From contig NC_009441.1 in assembly GCF_000016645.1 (NCBI RefSeq), positions 1,984,001 to 2,048,000 of the forward strand: DNA of 64,000 nt, read 5' to 3'. Source of the DNA: Flavobacterium johnsoniae UW101 (lineage in GTDB: Bacteria > Bacteroidota > Bacteroidia > Flavobacteriales > Flavobacteriaceae). This document shows positions 16,753-24,903 of this stretch, in pieces. A program made the translations under genes and the position numbers. Within the stretch, counting starts at the first letter, position 1. Every line of letters starts with the position of its first letter. Below the pieces are notes generated by a model that was not told where the DNA came from, did not search any database, and saw only the letters and a program-made list of their open reading frames with translations.

Positions 16753-17886
16753 ATGAAAAAAATACAAATGGTTGACTTAAAGAGTCAATACGAAAAAATA
16801 AAATCTACTGTAGATGCTTCTATTCAAGAAGTTTTAGACACAAATACTTATATTAACGGGCCATTAGTTCATCAGTTTCAAAAAAATCTTGAAGACTATT
16901 TAGGAGCAAAACATGTGATTCCATGTGCAAATGGTACAGATGCTTTGCAGATTGCAATGATGGGATTAGATTTAAAACCAGGTGACGAAGTAATTACTGC
17001 CGATTTTACTTTTGCAGCAACTGTTGAGGTAATTGCTTTATTACAATTGACTCCGGTTTTAGTTGATGTTGATCTGCATAATATGAACATCGATATTGAT
17101 GCAGTGAAAAAAGCAATCACGCCAAAAACAAAAGCAATTGTTCCAGTTCACTTATTTGGACGTGCGGCGAATATGGACGCGATTATGGAAATTGCTGCAG
17201 AACATAATTTATATGTAATTGAAGATAATGCACAGGCAATTGGAGCAGATTATATTTCTAAATCTGGAACAAAATCAAAAGTAGGAACAATTGGCCACGT
17301 TGCAGCAACTTCGTTCTTTCCATCTAAAAACTTAGGATGTTATGGAGACGGAGGAGCAATTTTTACAAATGATGATAAATTAGCACACATCATCCGCGGA
17401 ATTGTAAATCACGGAATGTACGAGCGTTACCACCACGATGTTGTAGGTGTAAATTCTCGTTTAGATAGTATTCAGGCTGGAGTTTTAAATGCAAAATTGC
17501 CGCTTTTAGATGAATATAATGCAGCACGTCGTTTAGCAGCAACAAAATACAATGCAGCTTTTGCCGGAAATGCAAAAATTATTACTCCGGATTTTGATGC
17601 AAACGAAAATGATCACGTTTTTCATCAATATGTGTTGAGAATTTTAGATGCTGATAGAAATGCTTTAATGCAGCATTTATTAGACAAAGGAATTCCATGT
17701 GCGATTTACTATCCAATTCCATTGCATTCTCAAAAAGCATACTTAGATCCTCGTTATAAAGAAGAGCAGTTCCCGGTAACTGATCAATTGGTACAGGAAG
17801 TAATTGCTTTACCAATGCATACTGAGCTTGACGACGAACAAATTAAATTTATTACAGATTCTGTTTTAGAATTTTTAAATAAATAA
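16753..17886 (+). CDS. DegT/DnrJ/EryC1/StrS-family sugar aminotransferase
   Basis: A 377-residue PLP enzyme of the family that transaminates keto-sugars linked to nucleotides. The N-terminus VDLKSQYEKIK, the phosphate-binding CANGTDAL, the Asp of VIEDNAQAIGA and the Schiff-base lysine in SFFPSKNLGCYGDGGA (Lys192) are all present. It lies 34 bases before galE, so the two probably form an operon supplying an amino sugar for surface glycan. The exact substrate cannot be read from sequence. Confidence 0.9.
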   Translation: MKKIQMVDLKSQYEKIKSTVDASIQEVLDTNTYINGPLVHQFQKNLEDYLGAKHVIPCANGTDALQIAMMGLDLKPGDEVITADFTFAATVEVIALLQLTPVLVDVDLHNMNIDIDAVKKAITPKTKAIVPVHLFGRAANMDAIMEIAAEHNLYVIEDNAQAIGADYISKSGTKSKVGTIGHVAATSFFPSKNLGCYGDGGAIFTNDDKLAHIIRGIVNHGMYERYHHDVVGVNSRLDSIQAGVLNAKLPLLDEYNAARRLAATKYNAAFAGNAKIITPDFDANENDHVFHQYVLRILDADRNALMQHLLDKGIPCAIYYPIPLHSQKAYLDPRYKEEQFPVTDQLVQEVIALPMHTELDDEQIKFITDSVLEFLNK

Positions 17887-17920
17887 TAAAAGCCAAAATA
17901 ACCACAAAACAACCCAATAA

Positions 17921-18937
17921 ATGAAAGTATTAGTAACAGGAGGATTAGGATTTATCGGTTCTCACACTGTAGTCGAATTGCAAAACGAAGGCTATGAGGT
18001 AGTGATCATTGATAATCTTTCCAATTCTTCAGAAGATGTTTTAAAAGGGATTACCGCGATTACAGGAAAAACGCCTTTATTCGAAAAAATTGATTTAAGA
18101 GAAAAAAGCGCCGTTCGGGATTTCTTTAAAAAACACAATGATGTTACTGGTGTGATTCATTTTGCAGCTTCAAAAGCAGTTGGTGAAAGTGTTGAACAGC
18201 CTTTGTTGTATTATGAAAACAACATTAGCAGTTTAGTTTATCTTTTACAGGAATTACAGCAAAAACCTGAAGCAAGTTTTATTTTCAGTTCTTCTTGTAC
18301 AGTTTACGGTCAGGCCGAAAAAATGCCAATTACAGAAGATGCTCCGGTACAAACTGCAATGTCTCCTTACGGAAATACCAAACAGATGGGAGAAGAAATT
18401 ATTACCGATACAGCAAAGGTTACTAATATCAGCGCGATTTTATTACGTTATTTTAATCCGGTTGGAGCACATGAAACAGCTGAAATTGGAGAGCTTCCGT
18501 TGGGAGTTCCTCAAAATTTAGTTCCGTTTATCACGCAGACTGGAGTTGGTTTGCGCCAGGAATTATCGGTTTTTGGAAATGATTATCCAACACCGGACGG
18601 TACTGCGGTTCGTGATTATATTCATGTTGTCGATTTAGCAAAAGCGCACGTAATTGCTTTACAACGTTTGTTTAATAAAAAGAATGCAGCAAAAGTAGAA
18701 ACCTTCAATTTAGGAACAGGAAAAGGAAGTTCTGTTTTAGAAGTCATTCATAGCTTTGAAAAAGTCAGCGGTAAAAAACTGCCTTACAAGATGATGCCTC
18801 GTCGTGAAGGTGATATTACTGAAGCTTATGCAAATACAGATAAGGCAAATAATGTCTTAGGATGGAAGGCAGAACTTAGTTTAGACGAAGCAATGGCAAG
18901 CGCCTGGAAATGGGAACAAAAAGTGAGGAATAAATAA
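17921..18937 (+). CDS. galE: UDP-glucose 4-epimerase GalE
   Basis: A 338-residue short-chain dehydrogenase of the extended type. The NAD-binding GGLGFIGSH lies at residues 7-15, the catalytic Ser is in SSSCTVYGQ, and Tyr150 and Lys154 lie in SPYGNTK. The NPVGAHE and VRDYIHVVDLA blocks are GalE-specific. It interconverts UDP-glucose and UDP-galactose (possibly N-acetyl forms) in the cytosol. It is the second gene after the DegT aminotransferase and ends in a long terminator. Confidence 0.94.
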   Translation: MKVLVTGGLGFIGSHTVVELQNEGYEVVIIDNLSNSSEDVLKGITAITGKTPLFEKIDLREKSAVRDFFKKHNDVTGVIHFAASKAVGESVEQPLLYYENNISSLVYLLQELQQKPEASFIFSSSCTVYGQAEKMPITEDAPVQTAMSPYGNTKQMGEEIITDTAKVTNISAILLRYFNPVGAHETAEIGELPLGVPQNLVPFITQTGVGLRQELSVFGNDYPTPDGTAVRDYIHVVDLAKAHVIALQRLFNKKNAAKVETFNLGTGKGSSVLEVIHSFEKVSGKKLPYKMMPRREGDITEAYANTDKANNVLGWKAELSLDEAMASAWKWEQKVRNK

Positions 18938-18970
18938 ATTCTTTATTAGTTAAAATTATAAAATTTTAAG

Positions 18971-19008
18971 ATCCCAAATTATAGCAGTATAGTTTGGGAT
19001 TTTTTTTT
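18971..19008 (+). terminator. Terminator of the aminotransferase-galE operon
   Basis: A 13-bp stem starting ATCCCAAA and closing TTTGGGAT (one G-U pair), a GCAG loop, then nine Ts. A TTG inside it is in frame with the next gene but cannot be a sensible start. Confidence 0.9.
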
Positions 19009-19023
19009 AACGTATTAATTATC

Positions 19024-19929
19024 ATGAAACAAAGCTTAGATTATAAATTAATATTTGCCTTAGCGGCTGTTGGAATTATTTGGGGAACTACCTTTTTGGG
19101 GATTAGAGTTGCGGTTGAAACTATTCCGCCTTGGTTTGTAACTTCAATTCGTCAGGGATTGGCAGGAATAATCATGATGATTATTTTATTGTTCAAAAAA
19201 GAATTGAAATGGATTGGGTGGGAGAATTTAAAACACCAGCTCGTTCCTTCTATTTTGATGATTGTAATTGCAAATGGTTTTACAACCGTTGCTGAGCAGA
19301 CTGTGCCAAGCGGACTTGCTTCGGTAATTAGTGCTATGGCTCCTATACTTATTTTTCTGGGCAGTATTTTATTTAAATTACAAAAACCAAGTTTAAGAGG
19401 ATTTATTGGAGTCATAATAGGATTTTCGGGAGTGGTTTTTATATTTAAAGACGGACTAGGATCTTTTTTAGATGCCGATTATAGAATTGGAATGATGTTT
19501 ATGGGATTTGCAATTACTGCTTGGGCGGCCGGAACAATTTATACCAAACTTCATGGGAATAAATCTAAAAATATAGTTCTTAATTTATTTTACCAGTTTA
19601 CAATGGCTTCGTGCATTCAGATTGTTTTGGCATTTATTTTTTCGCCCACTATTGATGTGAATTTATGGAGTACTAAAAGTATTTTTGCGGCATTATATTT
19701 GTCAATTTTCGGATCTGTAATTGCTTTTTTCAGCTATAATTATGCTCTGAAACACGTTACTCCGGTTCAGGTTTCTATTTTAGCCTATATCAATACTATA
19801 ATTGCGGTATTTTTTGGCTGGCTGATTTTGGATGAAAAAATTACAATTGATTTTATAATTGCAACTATTCTAATCATTTTGGGAGTTTTTATTATTAATT
19901 ACAAAAAGAAGGAAAAGAAAACTTTATAA
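19024..19929 (+). CDS. EamA/DMT-family transporter
   Basis: A 301-residue membrane protein with ten hydrophobic segments in two EamA halves (RhaT/YdcZ type drug/metabolite transporters). Typical marks are IIWGTTFLGIRVAVE near the start, PPWFVTSIRQGLAG, and the second-half AYINTIIAVFFGWLILDEKI. The ATG at MKQSLDYK is chosen because the in-frame TTG 30 bases upstream lies inside the preceding terminator. The family exports small metabolites such as amino acids; the substrate is unknown. The tail is lysine-rich (KKKEKKTL), placing the C-terminus in the cytoplasm. Confidence 0.87.
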   Translation: MKQSLDYKLIFALAAVGIIWGTTFLGIRVAVETIPPWFVTSIRQGLAGIIMMIILLFKKELKWIGWENLKHQLVPSILMIVIANGFTTVAEQTVPSGLASVISAMAPILIFLGSILFKLQKPSLRGFIGVIIGFSGVVFIFKDGLGSFLDADYRIGMMFMGFAITAWAAGTIYTKLHGNKSKNIVLNLFYQFTMASCIQIVLAFIFSPTIDVNLWSTKSIFAALYLSIFGSVIAFFSYNYALKHVTPVQVSILAYINTIIAVFFGWLILDEKITIDFIIATILIILGVFIINYKKKEKKTL

Positions 19930-19972
19930 TGTAAATTCTAAAAGGATATCTTTTTTATTTTTCTTTTTAGTA

Positions 19973-20074
19973 TGTCATTTCGACGAAGGAGAAATCTTCG
20001 CAAGTAGTTCGGCAAAGTTTTTGGACTTTCTATGTAGAGTTTCTTGCGAAGATTTCTCCTTCGTCGAAATGACA
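19973..20074. repeat. Long inverted repeat A (32-bp perfect arms)
   Basis: The left arm starts TGTCATTTCGACGAAGGAGA and the right arm (20043-20074) is its exact 32-base reverse complement. A 38-base spacer contains TTCGGCAAAG. It lies between the convergent DMT transporter and fabD genes. Related copies occur elsewhere in the window. No ORF inside. Confidence 0.93.
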
Positions 20075-20110
20075 AAAAGCTCTGAAAAATAGATTTTTCA
20101 GAGCTTTTTT
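20074..20110. terminator. Bidirectional terminator between the DMT gene and fabD
   Basis: GCTCTGAAAAAT and ATTTTTCAGAGC, flanked by A-runs before and T-runs after. It directly abuts inverted repeat A. Confidence 0.8.
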
Positions 20111-20151
20111 ATGTGTATAGTTTTTAACTGAAAACTTTGAACACTTAAAAA

Positions 20152-21024
20152 TTAAGCATTTGCAACAGCAGCTTCTTTGTCAATTTTATTAATCAAACCA
20201 GTTAAAACTTTTCCAGGACCAATTTCAGTAAATAAAGTAGCACCGTCAGCAATCATTTGCTGAACTGACTGAGTCCATTTTACAGGAGCAGTTAATTGAA
20301 TGATTAAGTTCTTTTTAATTTCATTAGCATCAGAAACTGCGCTTGCAGTTACGTTTTGATACACTGGGCAAATAGGAGCAGAGAAAGTAGTTGCTTCAAT
20401 TGCAGCAGCTAATTCTTCTCTTGCAGGCTCCATCATTGGCGAATGGAAAGCACCTCCAACAGGTAAAATTAAAGCACGTTTTGCTCCTGCAGCTTTCATT
20501 GCTTCGCAAGCTTTTTCAACAGCAGTAGTTTCACCAGAAATTACTAATTGTCCAGGGCAGTTATAGTTAGCAGCAACTACAACTCCGTCGATAGAAGCAC
20601 AAACTTCTTCTACAACATTATCGGCTAAACCTAAAACTGCAGCCATTGTAGATGGAGTGATTTCGCAGGCTTTCTGCATTGCAAGAGCACGTTGAGAAAC
20701 TAATTTTAAACCATCTTCAAAAGATAAAGTTCCGTTAGCAACCAAAGCTGAAAATTCTCCTAATGAATGTCCTGCAACCATTTCCGGTTTGAAATCTTCT
20801 AAAGTTTTCGCTAAAATAACAGAATGTAAAAATACTGCAGGCTGTGTAACTTTAGTTTCTTTTAGTTCTTCGGCAGTGCCTTCAAACATGATATCAGTAA
20901 TTCTAAAACCTAGAATTTCATTTGCTTTTTCGAATAATTCTTTGGCTAAAGCCGAATTTTCATAAAGGTCTTTACCCATTCCTGTGAATTGTGCACCTTG
21001 ACCCGGAAATACGTATGCTTTCAT
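20152..21024 (-). CDS. fabD: Malonyl-CoA:ACP transacylase FabD
   Basis: A 290-residue enzyme loading malonate onto acyl carrier protein for fatty acid synthesis. The N-terminal FPGQGAQFTGMG, the nucleophile in GHSLGE (Ser87) and the catalytic His in VGGAFHSPMM are present, as is the conserved Gln/Arg region VTQPA...SQRA. Length is near the family norm. It is transcribed alone rather than in a fab cluster, from a promoter that overlaps the end of the DUF983 gene. Confidence 0.95.
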   Translation of the reverse strand: MKAYVFPGQGAQFTGMGKDLYENSALAKELFEKANEILGFRITDIMFEGTAEELKETKVTQPAVFLHSVILAKTLEDFKPEMVAGHSLGEFSALVANGTLSFEDGLKLVSQRALAMQKACEITPSTMAAVLGLADNVVEEVCASIDGVVVAANYNCPGQLVISGETTAVEKACEAMKAAGAKRALILPVGGAFHSPMMEPAREELAAAIEATTFSAPICPVYQNVTASAVSDANEIKKNLIIQLTAPVKWTQSVQQMIADGATLFTEIGPGKVLTGLINKIDKEAAVANA

Positions 21025-21080
21025 TTGTCTAATTTAATTTTTACTTTTTTTAAAATTGAAAATTAGTTTCAATTGGAAGG

Positions 21081-21088
21081 CAAAAGTA
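21081..21088 (-). promoter_or_regulatory. -7 box of fabD
   Basis: The minus strand reads TACTTTTG, an exact consensus match about 57 bases upstream of the fabD start and inside the short gap after the DUF983 gene. Confidence 0.5.
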
Positions 21089-21096
21089 CTATTTTT

Positions 21097-21459
21097 TTAG
21101 CTCGAATAATCCTTAAACATATAAATCCATGCTAATCTTGAAAATCTAAGATTAAAAGGAGTAAGCAAAGTAATGGTTACGGCAATAATTGGAAGGATTC
21201 TTAAATCGAAATTTGTTTCAAAGAAAAACTGTGCAATACAATATGTTGCAATTCCCTGAGCCACGGTTAATCCGTAGTTTACGTACATGGCACCAAAGAA
21301 ATAACCAGGCTCTTTTTGGAATTTGTAATTGCAATGACTGCAGTATTCATTCATTTTTGGAAAACTGAAATTCAGAAAAATATTCTTGTCTGTAAAAACT
21401 TTTCCTTTATGACAAACAGGGCATTCGTTTTTTAAAATATGAGTTAATGCGCTTGACAT
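21097..21459 (-). CDS. DUF983 membrane protein
   Basis: A 120-residue protein. It begins with a zinc-ribbon-like set of cysteines (NECPVCHKGKVF, then YCSHCNYKF), followed by the family block KEPGYFFGAMYVNYG and two membrane segments (about residues 58-80 and 85-105). DUF983 proteins are small Bacteroidota/Alphaproteobacteria membrane proteins of unknown role. It is upstream of fabD on the same strand. Confidence 0.83.
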   Translation of the reverse strand: MSSALTHILKNECPVCHKGKVFTDKNIFLNFSFPKMNEYCSHCNYKFQKEPGYFFGAMYVNYGLTVAQGIATYCIAQFFFETNFDLRILPIIAVTITLLTPFNLRFSRLAWIYMFKDYSS

Positions 21460-21482
21460 GATATTGTTGATTTTTGTTTATA

Positions 21483-21490
21483 CAAAGGTA
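21483..21490 (-). promoter_or_regulatory. -7 box of the DUF983 gene
   Basis: The minus strand reads TACCTTTG, an exact consensus match about 24 bases before the start codon. Confidence 0.55.
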
Positions 21491-21555
21491 ATTCAGAGCA
21501 TTGTAAAAGTCTTTTTAGTATCTTCGCTTATTATAGTACAATAAAGACATTTTTT

Positions 21556-22416
21556 ATGAAACGATATCCCATTTATAGTGTTCAGAATTTTAGCTGTAAC
21601 GATATTCACCGCGATTTTTACGTCAATACTTTTAAAGAGCATTTAAAAAGTCACAGTTTTGTCGAAGAACCACATCGTCATGACTCGTATTTAATGGTAT
21701 TTTTTACGAAAGGTTCAGGATTGCATGAAGTCGATTTTGATCAGTTCGAAATCAAAAGAGGAAGTCTTTTTGTACTGCAGCCGGGACAAATGCACCATTG
21801 GAGTTTATCCGAAGACATTGAAGGTTTTGTAATTATCTTTTCTCAGGAATTGTACAATTTGTATTTCGGGCAAAAAAAGATCAACGATTATAATTTTTAT
21901 CATTCTATTCAAAACCGGCCAGAAATGGTTTTTGAAGAAAAAGAAATCCCAAAAATCCAGCCTTATTTCGATTTACTGATTCAGGAAAATAGCCAAGACA
22001 ATAAATACCAATTAGACAAATTATTGAATTTGTTGGATTGTATTCATATTGAAGTAGCCAGAAAATATGGCGAAACCTATTCGCATCAAACCCATTCATA
22101 CAATATCAAAATCAACAAGTTTGAATTACTTTTGGAAGAATATTTCAGAACCGAGAAATTGCCTTCGTTTTATGCAGAAAAACTAAATATTACGCTGAAA
22201 CATTTAAACAGAATCTGCAACGAAATTCTCCAAAAAACAGCAACTGAAGTTATCACAGATCGTGTAATTCTGGAAATAAAAAGAATGCTGATCGATAAGC
22301 AATTAGCTGTAAACGAAGTCGCATTCAAAGTCGGTTACGAAGATTACTCGTATTTCTCCCGTTTCTTCAAAAAACAAACTGGAATGTCGCCGACTGAATT
22401 TAGAAATATAAAATAA
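21556..22416 (+). CDS. AraC-family transcriptional regulator
   Basis: A 286-residue regulator. The N-terminal half is a cupin-like sensor (EEPHRHDSYLMVFFTKG, then GSLFVLQPGQMHHW). The C-terminal hundred residues are the AraC double helix-turn-helix, ending in VAFKVGYEDYSYFSRFFKKQ and TGMSPTEFR. The effector is unknown. It is divergent from DUF983 and convergent with the YceI gene. It is one candidate for binding the dyad seen at the YceI and pirin promoters, but nothing in the sequence proves that. Confidence 0.9.
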   Translation: MKRYPIYSVQNFSCNDIHRDFYVNTFKEHLKSHSFVEEPHRHDSYLMVFFTKGSGLHEVDFDQFEIKRGSLFVLQPGQMHHWSLSEDIEGFVIIFSQELYNLYFGQKKINDYNFYHSIQNRPEMVFEEKEIPKIQPYFDLLIQENSQDNKYQLDKLLNLLDCIHIEVARKYGETYSHQTHSYNIKINKFELLLEEYFRTEKLPSFYAEKLNITLKHLNRICNEILQKTATEVITDRVILEIKRMLIDKQLAVNEVAFKVGYEDYSYFSRFFKKQTGMSPTEFRNIK

Positions 22417-22418
22417 AA

Positions 22419-22497
22419 AAGAGCTTCGACTTCGCTCAGCCTGACAATCGTATTCTTAAATATATCATATGTCAGGCTGAGCGAAGTCGAAGCTCTT
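22419..22497. repeat. Long inverted repeat B (28-bp perfect arms)
   Basis: The left arm AAGAGCTTCGACTTCGCTCA (first 20 of 28 bases) is perfectly complementary to the right arm (22470-22497). A 23-base A/T-rich spacer separates them. It begins just after the AraC stop codon, between convergent genes. The copy at 58152-58224 has the same core with arms in the opposite order. Confidence 0.93.
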
Positions 22498-22510
22498 GTT
22501 CCTAAAAGCA

Positions 22511-22545
22511 AAAAAGCCTGTACCCCGAGAAGGCACAGGCTTTTT
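22511..22545 (-). terminator. Terminator of the YceI gene
   Basis: AAAAAGCCTGT and ACAGGCTTTTT with a 13-nt loop. It is oriented to end the YceI transcript. Confidence 0.82.
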
Positions 22546-22576
22546 AACCAACCAAATTAAAACCTATTATAAAGTA

Positions 22577-23110
22577 TTAGGCTTGTTTTACAAATTGTAA
22601 TTCAATGTTTAAACGAACTTCTTCTCCTACTAAAACACCACCTGTTTCAAGAGCTGAGTTCCAGTTTAAACCCCAATCTTTACGATTAATTTTTCCTTCT
22701 ATGCTTAAACCTACTTTTGTATTTCCCCAAGGATCAGTCATGATTCCGCTAAATTCAACTGGGAATTTTACTGTTTTAGAAACACCTTTAATGTCTAAAT
22801 CTCCAGTTAATTCATATTCACCATCGTTGATTTTTTTGAAAGAAGAAGATTTGAAAGTTAATTTTGGATGATTTTCAGCGTCAAAGAAATCACCACTTCT
22901 TAAATGTCCGTCACGATCTGCGTTTGCAGTGTCTACTGAAGCGATATCAGCAGAAAAACTGAAATCTGCATTATCAAAACTTTCTCCTTCTGTGATTGCA
23001 GAAGCTTCATAAGTTCCAAATTTTCCTGAAACATTTGTAAACATCATGTGTTTAACTTTAAAACCAATTTCTGAGTGAGTTGGGTCAATTGACCATTTTG
23101 TAGTTGCCAT
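22577..23110 (-). CDS. YceI-family protein
   Basis: A 177-residue lipocalin-like beta barrel that binds isoprenoid-type lipids in characterised relatives. The opening KWSIDPTHSEIGFKVKHMM and the block DIKGVSKTVKFPVEFSG are typical. Unlike E. coli YceI it has no signal peptide, so it is probably cytoplasmic. Expression is likely controlled at a promoter with an exact -7 box, no -33 TTTG and a 16-bp dyad in place of it, shared with the nearby pirin gene. Confidence 0.88.
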   Translation of the reverse strand: MATTKWSIDPTHSEIGFKVKHMMFTNVSGKFGTYEASAITEGESFDNADFSFSADIASVDTANADRDGHLRSGDFFDAENHPKLTFKSSSFKKINDGEYELTGDLDIKGVSKTVKFPVEFSGIMTDPWGNTKVGLSIEGKINRKDWGLNWNSALETGGVLVGEEVRLNIELQFVKQA

Positions 23111-23159
23111 AATTTTATTTTTTTAAATATTTTAAATAATTAATTTCATTTTGATAGGA

Positions 23160-23205
23160 CAAAGTTACGGTGAGAGTTATCCTGAAGCACTTAACCTAGA
23201 TTAAG
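23160..23205 (-). promoter_or_regulatory. YceI promoter with upstream dyad operator
   Basis: The minus strand shows -7 box TAACTTTG (23160-23167). Nineteen bases upstream of it is AAGTGC, the end of a 16-bp near-palindrome CTTAATCTAGGTTAAG (23190-23205; 14 of 16 symmetric). The usual -33 TTTG is missing and the dyad occupies its place, as expected for an activator-dependent promoter. The pirin promoter has the same parts at identical spacing. Confidence 0.7.
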
Positions 23206-23219
23206 AAATAAAAAATGTA

Positions 23220-23242
23220 TTTTTTTTTTTTTTTTTTTTTTT
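23220..23242. repeat. 23-base T homopolymer
   Basis: An unbroken run of 23 T between the YceI promoter and a nested inverted repeat. It is a likely site of slippage and possibly of assembly error. Confidence 0.85.
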
Positions 23243-23387
23243 GCCACAGATTACACAGATTAAAATGATTTAAAAAAAATATTGCCACGAATTACACGAA
23301 TTTCCACGAAATAAATTGAATCAAAATTTGTGAAAATTTGTGCAATTTGTGGCGAAAAAAATCAATTTAATCCTTTTAATTTATGGC
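23243..23387. repeat. Nested GCCACGAATT inverted repeats
   Basis: The inner element has arms GCCACGAATTACACGAATTT (first 20 of 24 bases, 23284-23307) and 23330-23353, complementary at 20 of 24 positions; all mismatches are transitions. It sits inside a degraded outer element that begins GCCACAGATTACACAGATT and ends TTTAATTTATGGC. It fills the gap between the YceI and Fe-S genes. A related copy is at 56742-56812. Confidence 0.75.
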
Positions 23388-23408
23388 GAAAAAACTAATG
23401 CTTAAAGC

Positions 23409-23639
23409 TTAGCTTTTGTTATTCATATAAAATGTCAGCGCTCCCGACGGACATTTGTTAACAGTAGATATTATTTTCTCAGTTGTAGATTGTTCTGGAG
23501 TAATCCACGGTTTTTCTTTTGGGCGAAAAACATCCGGATTGTTTTTGACACAATTTGCCGAGTGAATGCATTTTCCAGATTGCCATACAATCGTAACTTC
23601 TCCGTTTGTATATTCTTTAGTGAGGTTGTTTGGATTCAT
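23409..23639 (-). CDS. Small (4Fe-4S) mono-cluster domain protein (Fer4_19)
   Basis: A 76-residue protein matching the Fer4_19 / DUF1271 pattern: GKCIHSANCVKNNPDVFRP, a Trp-containing middle (KPWITPEQ) and NKCPSGALTF. The visible cysteines are Cys24, Cys30 and Cys63, so only three ligands are evident. It may be a small electron carrier or a sensor-like partner. It lies between the YceI and pirin genes on the same strand, which suggests a shared redox or stress role; this is inference. Confidence 0.8.
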   Translation of the reverse strand: MNPNNLTKEYTNGEVTIVWQSGKCIHSANCVKNNPDVFRPKEKPWITPEQSTTEKIISTVNKCPSGALTFYMNNKS

Positions 23640-23803
23640 GGTTTAAAATTTTAAGAGTTAGTTTAATTTTAAAGTCAGACCAATTTTCTTATTTATAAAG
23701 TTAGTCTTTCTTTTTTGAAATGGGATAAAAAAAGAAACGATAATAATCTGATTTTCAGATTTATTATCGTTTCAAAGTATAGGTGTTAATTTTTTTGTTT
23801 GAA

Positions 23804-24520
23804 TTAATAATTCATTGGAATGTCCATTAATAAAAATTCAGCGTCTGTATTTGCTTTAATATTCAAAGTGTCAGTTCCTGAAATTCCAACCGCATCACGA
23901 GTATTTAATTCCTGACCGTTGATGGTTACATTTCCTTTCAAAACGAAAGCATAAACTCCGTTTCCTTCTTTTTTGATTTTATATTCAGTTGCAGTTCCTG
24001 CATCAAAATTTCCCATGTTGAACCACGCATCTTGGTGAATCCAAACTCCTTCATCATCTGCATTTGGAGATAAAACTTGTGCTAATTTATTATGTCTGTC
24101 AGCAACATTCAAAGTAATTTGCTGATAACGTGGCGTAACGTTTCTTTTGTTTGGAAACAACCAAATTTGTAGCAATTTAGTCTGCTGATCTTCGTTCGGG
24201 TTAAACTCACTATGCTGAATTCCTGTTCCTGCACTCATAACCTGAATGTCACCATTTTTGATTACTTCAGTGTTTCCCATGCTGTCTTTGTGAGCCAAAT
24301 CACCTTCTAATGGAATCGTAATAATTTCCATATTATCGTGAGGGTGAGTTCCAAATCCCATTCCGGCAGCAATCGTATCGTCATTCAAAACACGAAGCGC
24401 TCCAAATTGAATTCTATCTGGATTGTACCAGCTCGCAAAACTAAAACTATGATAAGCATTTAACCATCCGTGATTTGCATTTCCTCTTGATTCTGCTTTG
24501 TGCAATACTATATTTTCCAT
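23804..24520 (-). CDS. Pirin-family protein
   Basis: A 238-residue bicupin. The metal-binding motifs HPHDNMEIITIPLEG and GTGIQHSEFNPNE, with FASWYNPDRIQFGALRVLND before them, are diagnostic. Relatives include quercetin 2,3-dioxygenase (YhhW) and eukaryotic pirin. The start chosen is MENIVLHKAESRG; a longer in-frame start 60 bases upstream would run through the promoter box. It shares a promoter dyad with the YceI gene, pointing to co-regulation, perhaps by oxidative or electrophile stress (inferred). Confidence 0.88.
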   Translation of the reverse strand: MENIVLHKAESRGNANHGWLNAYHSFSFASWYNPDRIQFGALRVLNDDTIAAGMGFGTHPHDNMEIITIPLEGDLAHKDSMGNTEVIKNGDIQVMSAGTGIQHSEFNPNEDQQTKLLQIWLFPNKRNVTPRYQQITLNVADRHNKLAQVLSPNADDEGVWIHQDAWFNMGNFDAGTATEYKIKKEGNGVYAFVLKGNVTINGQELNTRDAVGISGTDTLNIKANTDAEFLLMDIPMNY

Positions 24521-24549
24521 GATTTTGTCTTTTATTGATTTTGATGGTA

Positions 24550-24595
24550 CAAAGATACAGCCGATGTAAAGGAAAAGCACTTAATGTAGATTAAG
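24550..24595 (-). promoter_or_regulatory. Pirin promoter with upstream dyad operator
   Basis: The minus strand shows -7 box TATCTTTG (24550-24557), then 19 bases upstream AAGTGC and the dyad CTTAATCTACATTAAG (24580-24595; 14 of 16 symmetric). Spacing and flanks (TTTCTTAATCTA..TTAAGTGC) match the YceI promoter exactly. There is no -33 TTTG. Confidence 0.7.
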
Positions 24596-24605
24596 AAAAG
24601 ATTCT

Positions 24606-24873
24606 GAGGTTCTAAGTGGCTAAGATTCTAAGTTTTTTTTTGAAGCAGAAGAATCGTTTTCAAAAGACCTGAGGTCCCGCTATCCGTTTCAATCTTTTGT
24701 ACCGAACCCCGGTACAAAAGGATTTCCACTTCTATCGGGGCTACACTAGAAATTTAATTTTCAGAAGTTGGTTAGGTGTAAAGGCGTAAAGTTCCGAAGG
24801 AACAATACATATTGTAGGGATGGATTTTAATCCATTCTTCGCAAGTAGCTCGACAAAGATTGGAAATTATAAA
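24606..24873. repeat. Mosaic of degraded intergenic repeats
   Basis: From left to right: a TTCTAAG triplicate (24606-24632); a degraded inverted copy of the GCGTGAGGG family (24674-24743, reverse strand GATAGAAGTGGAAATCC ... GAAACGGATAGCGGGA) containing a TTTTGTACCG/CGGTACAAAA palindrome; GTTCCGAAGGAAC; ATGGATTTTAATCCAT; and a lone half of repeat A (CTTCGCAAGTAGCTCGACAA). No reading frame of note. Confidence 0.65.
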
Positions 24874-24903
24874 GTTTTTTTTAGCTTCAATTAACCACAC
24901 AGT

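Noticed and set aside
18994..19023. Upstream TTG start for the DMT transporter
   Set aside because: It lies inside the galE terminator stem; the ATG at 19024 gives a normal transporter N-terminus.
24521..24580. 20-residue N-terminal extension of the pirin protein
   Set aside because: It overlaps the -7 box; pirin proteins begin at the MENIVLHKAESRG position.
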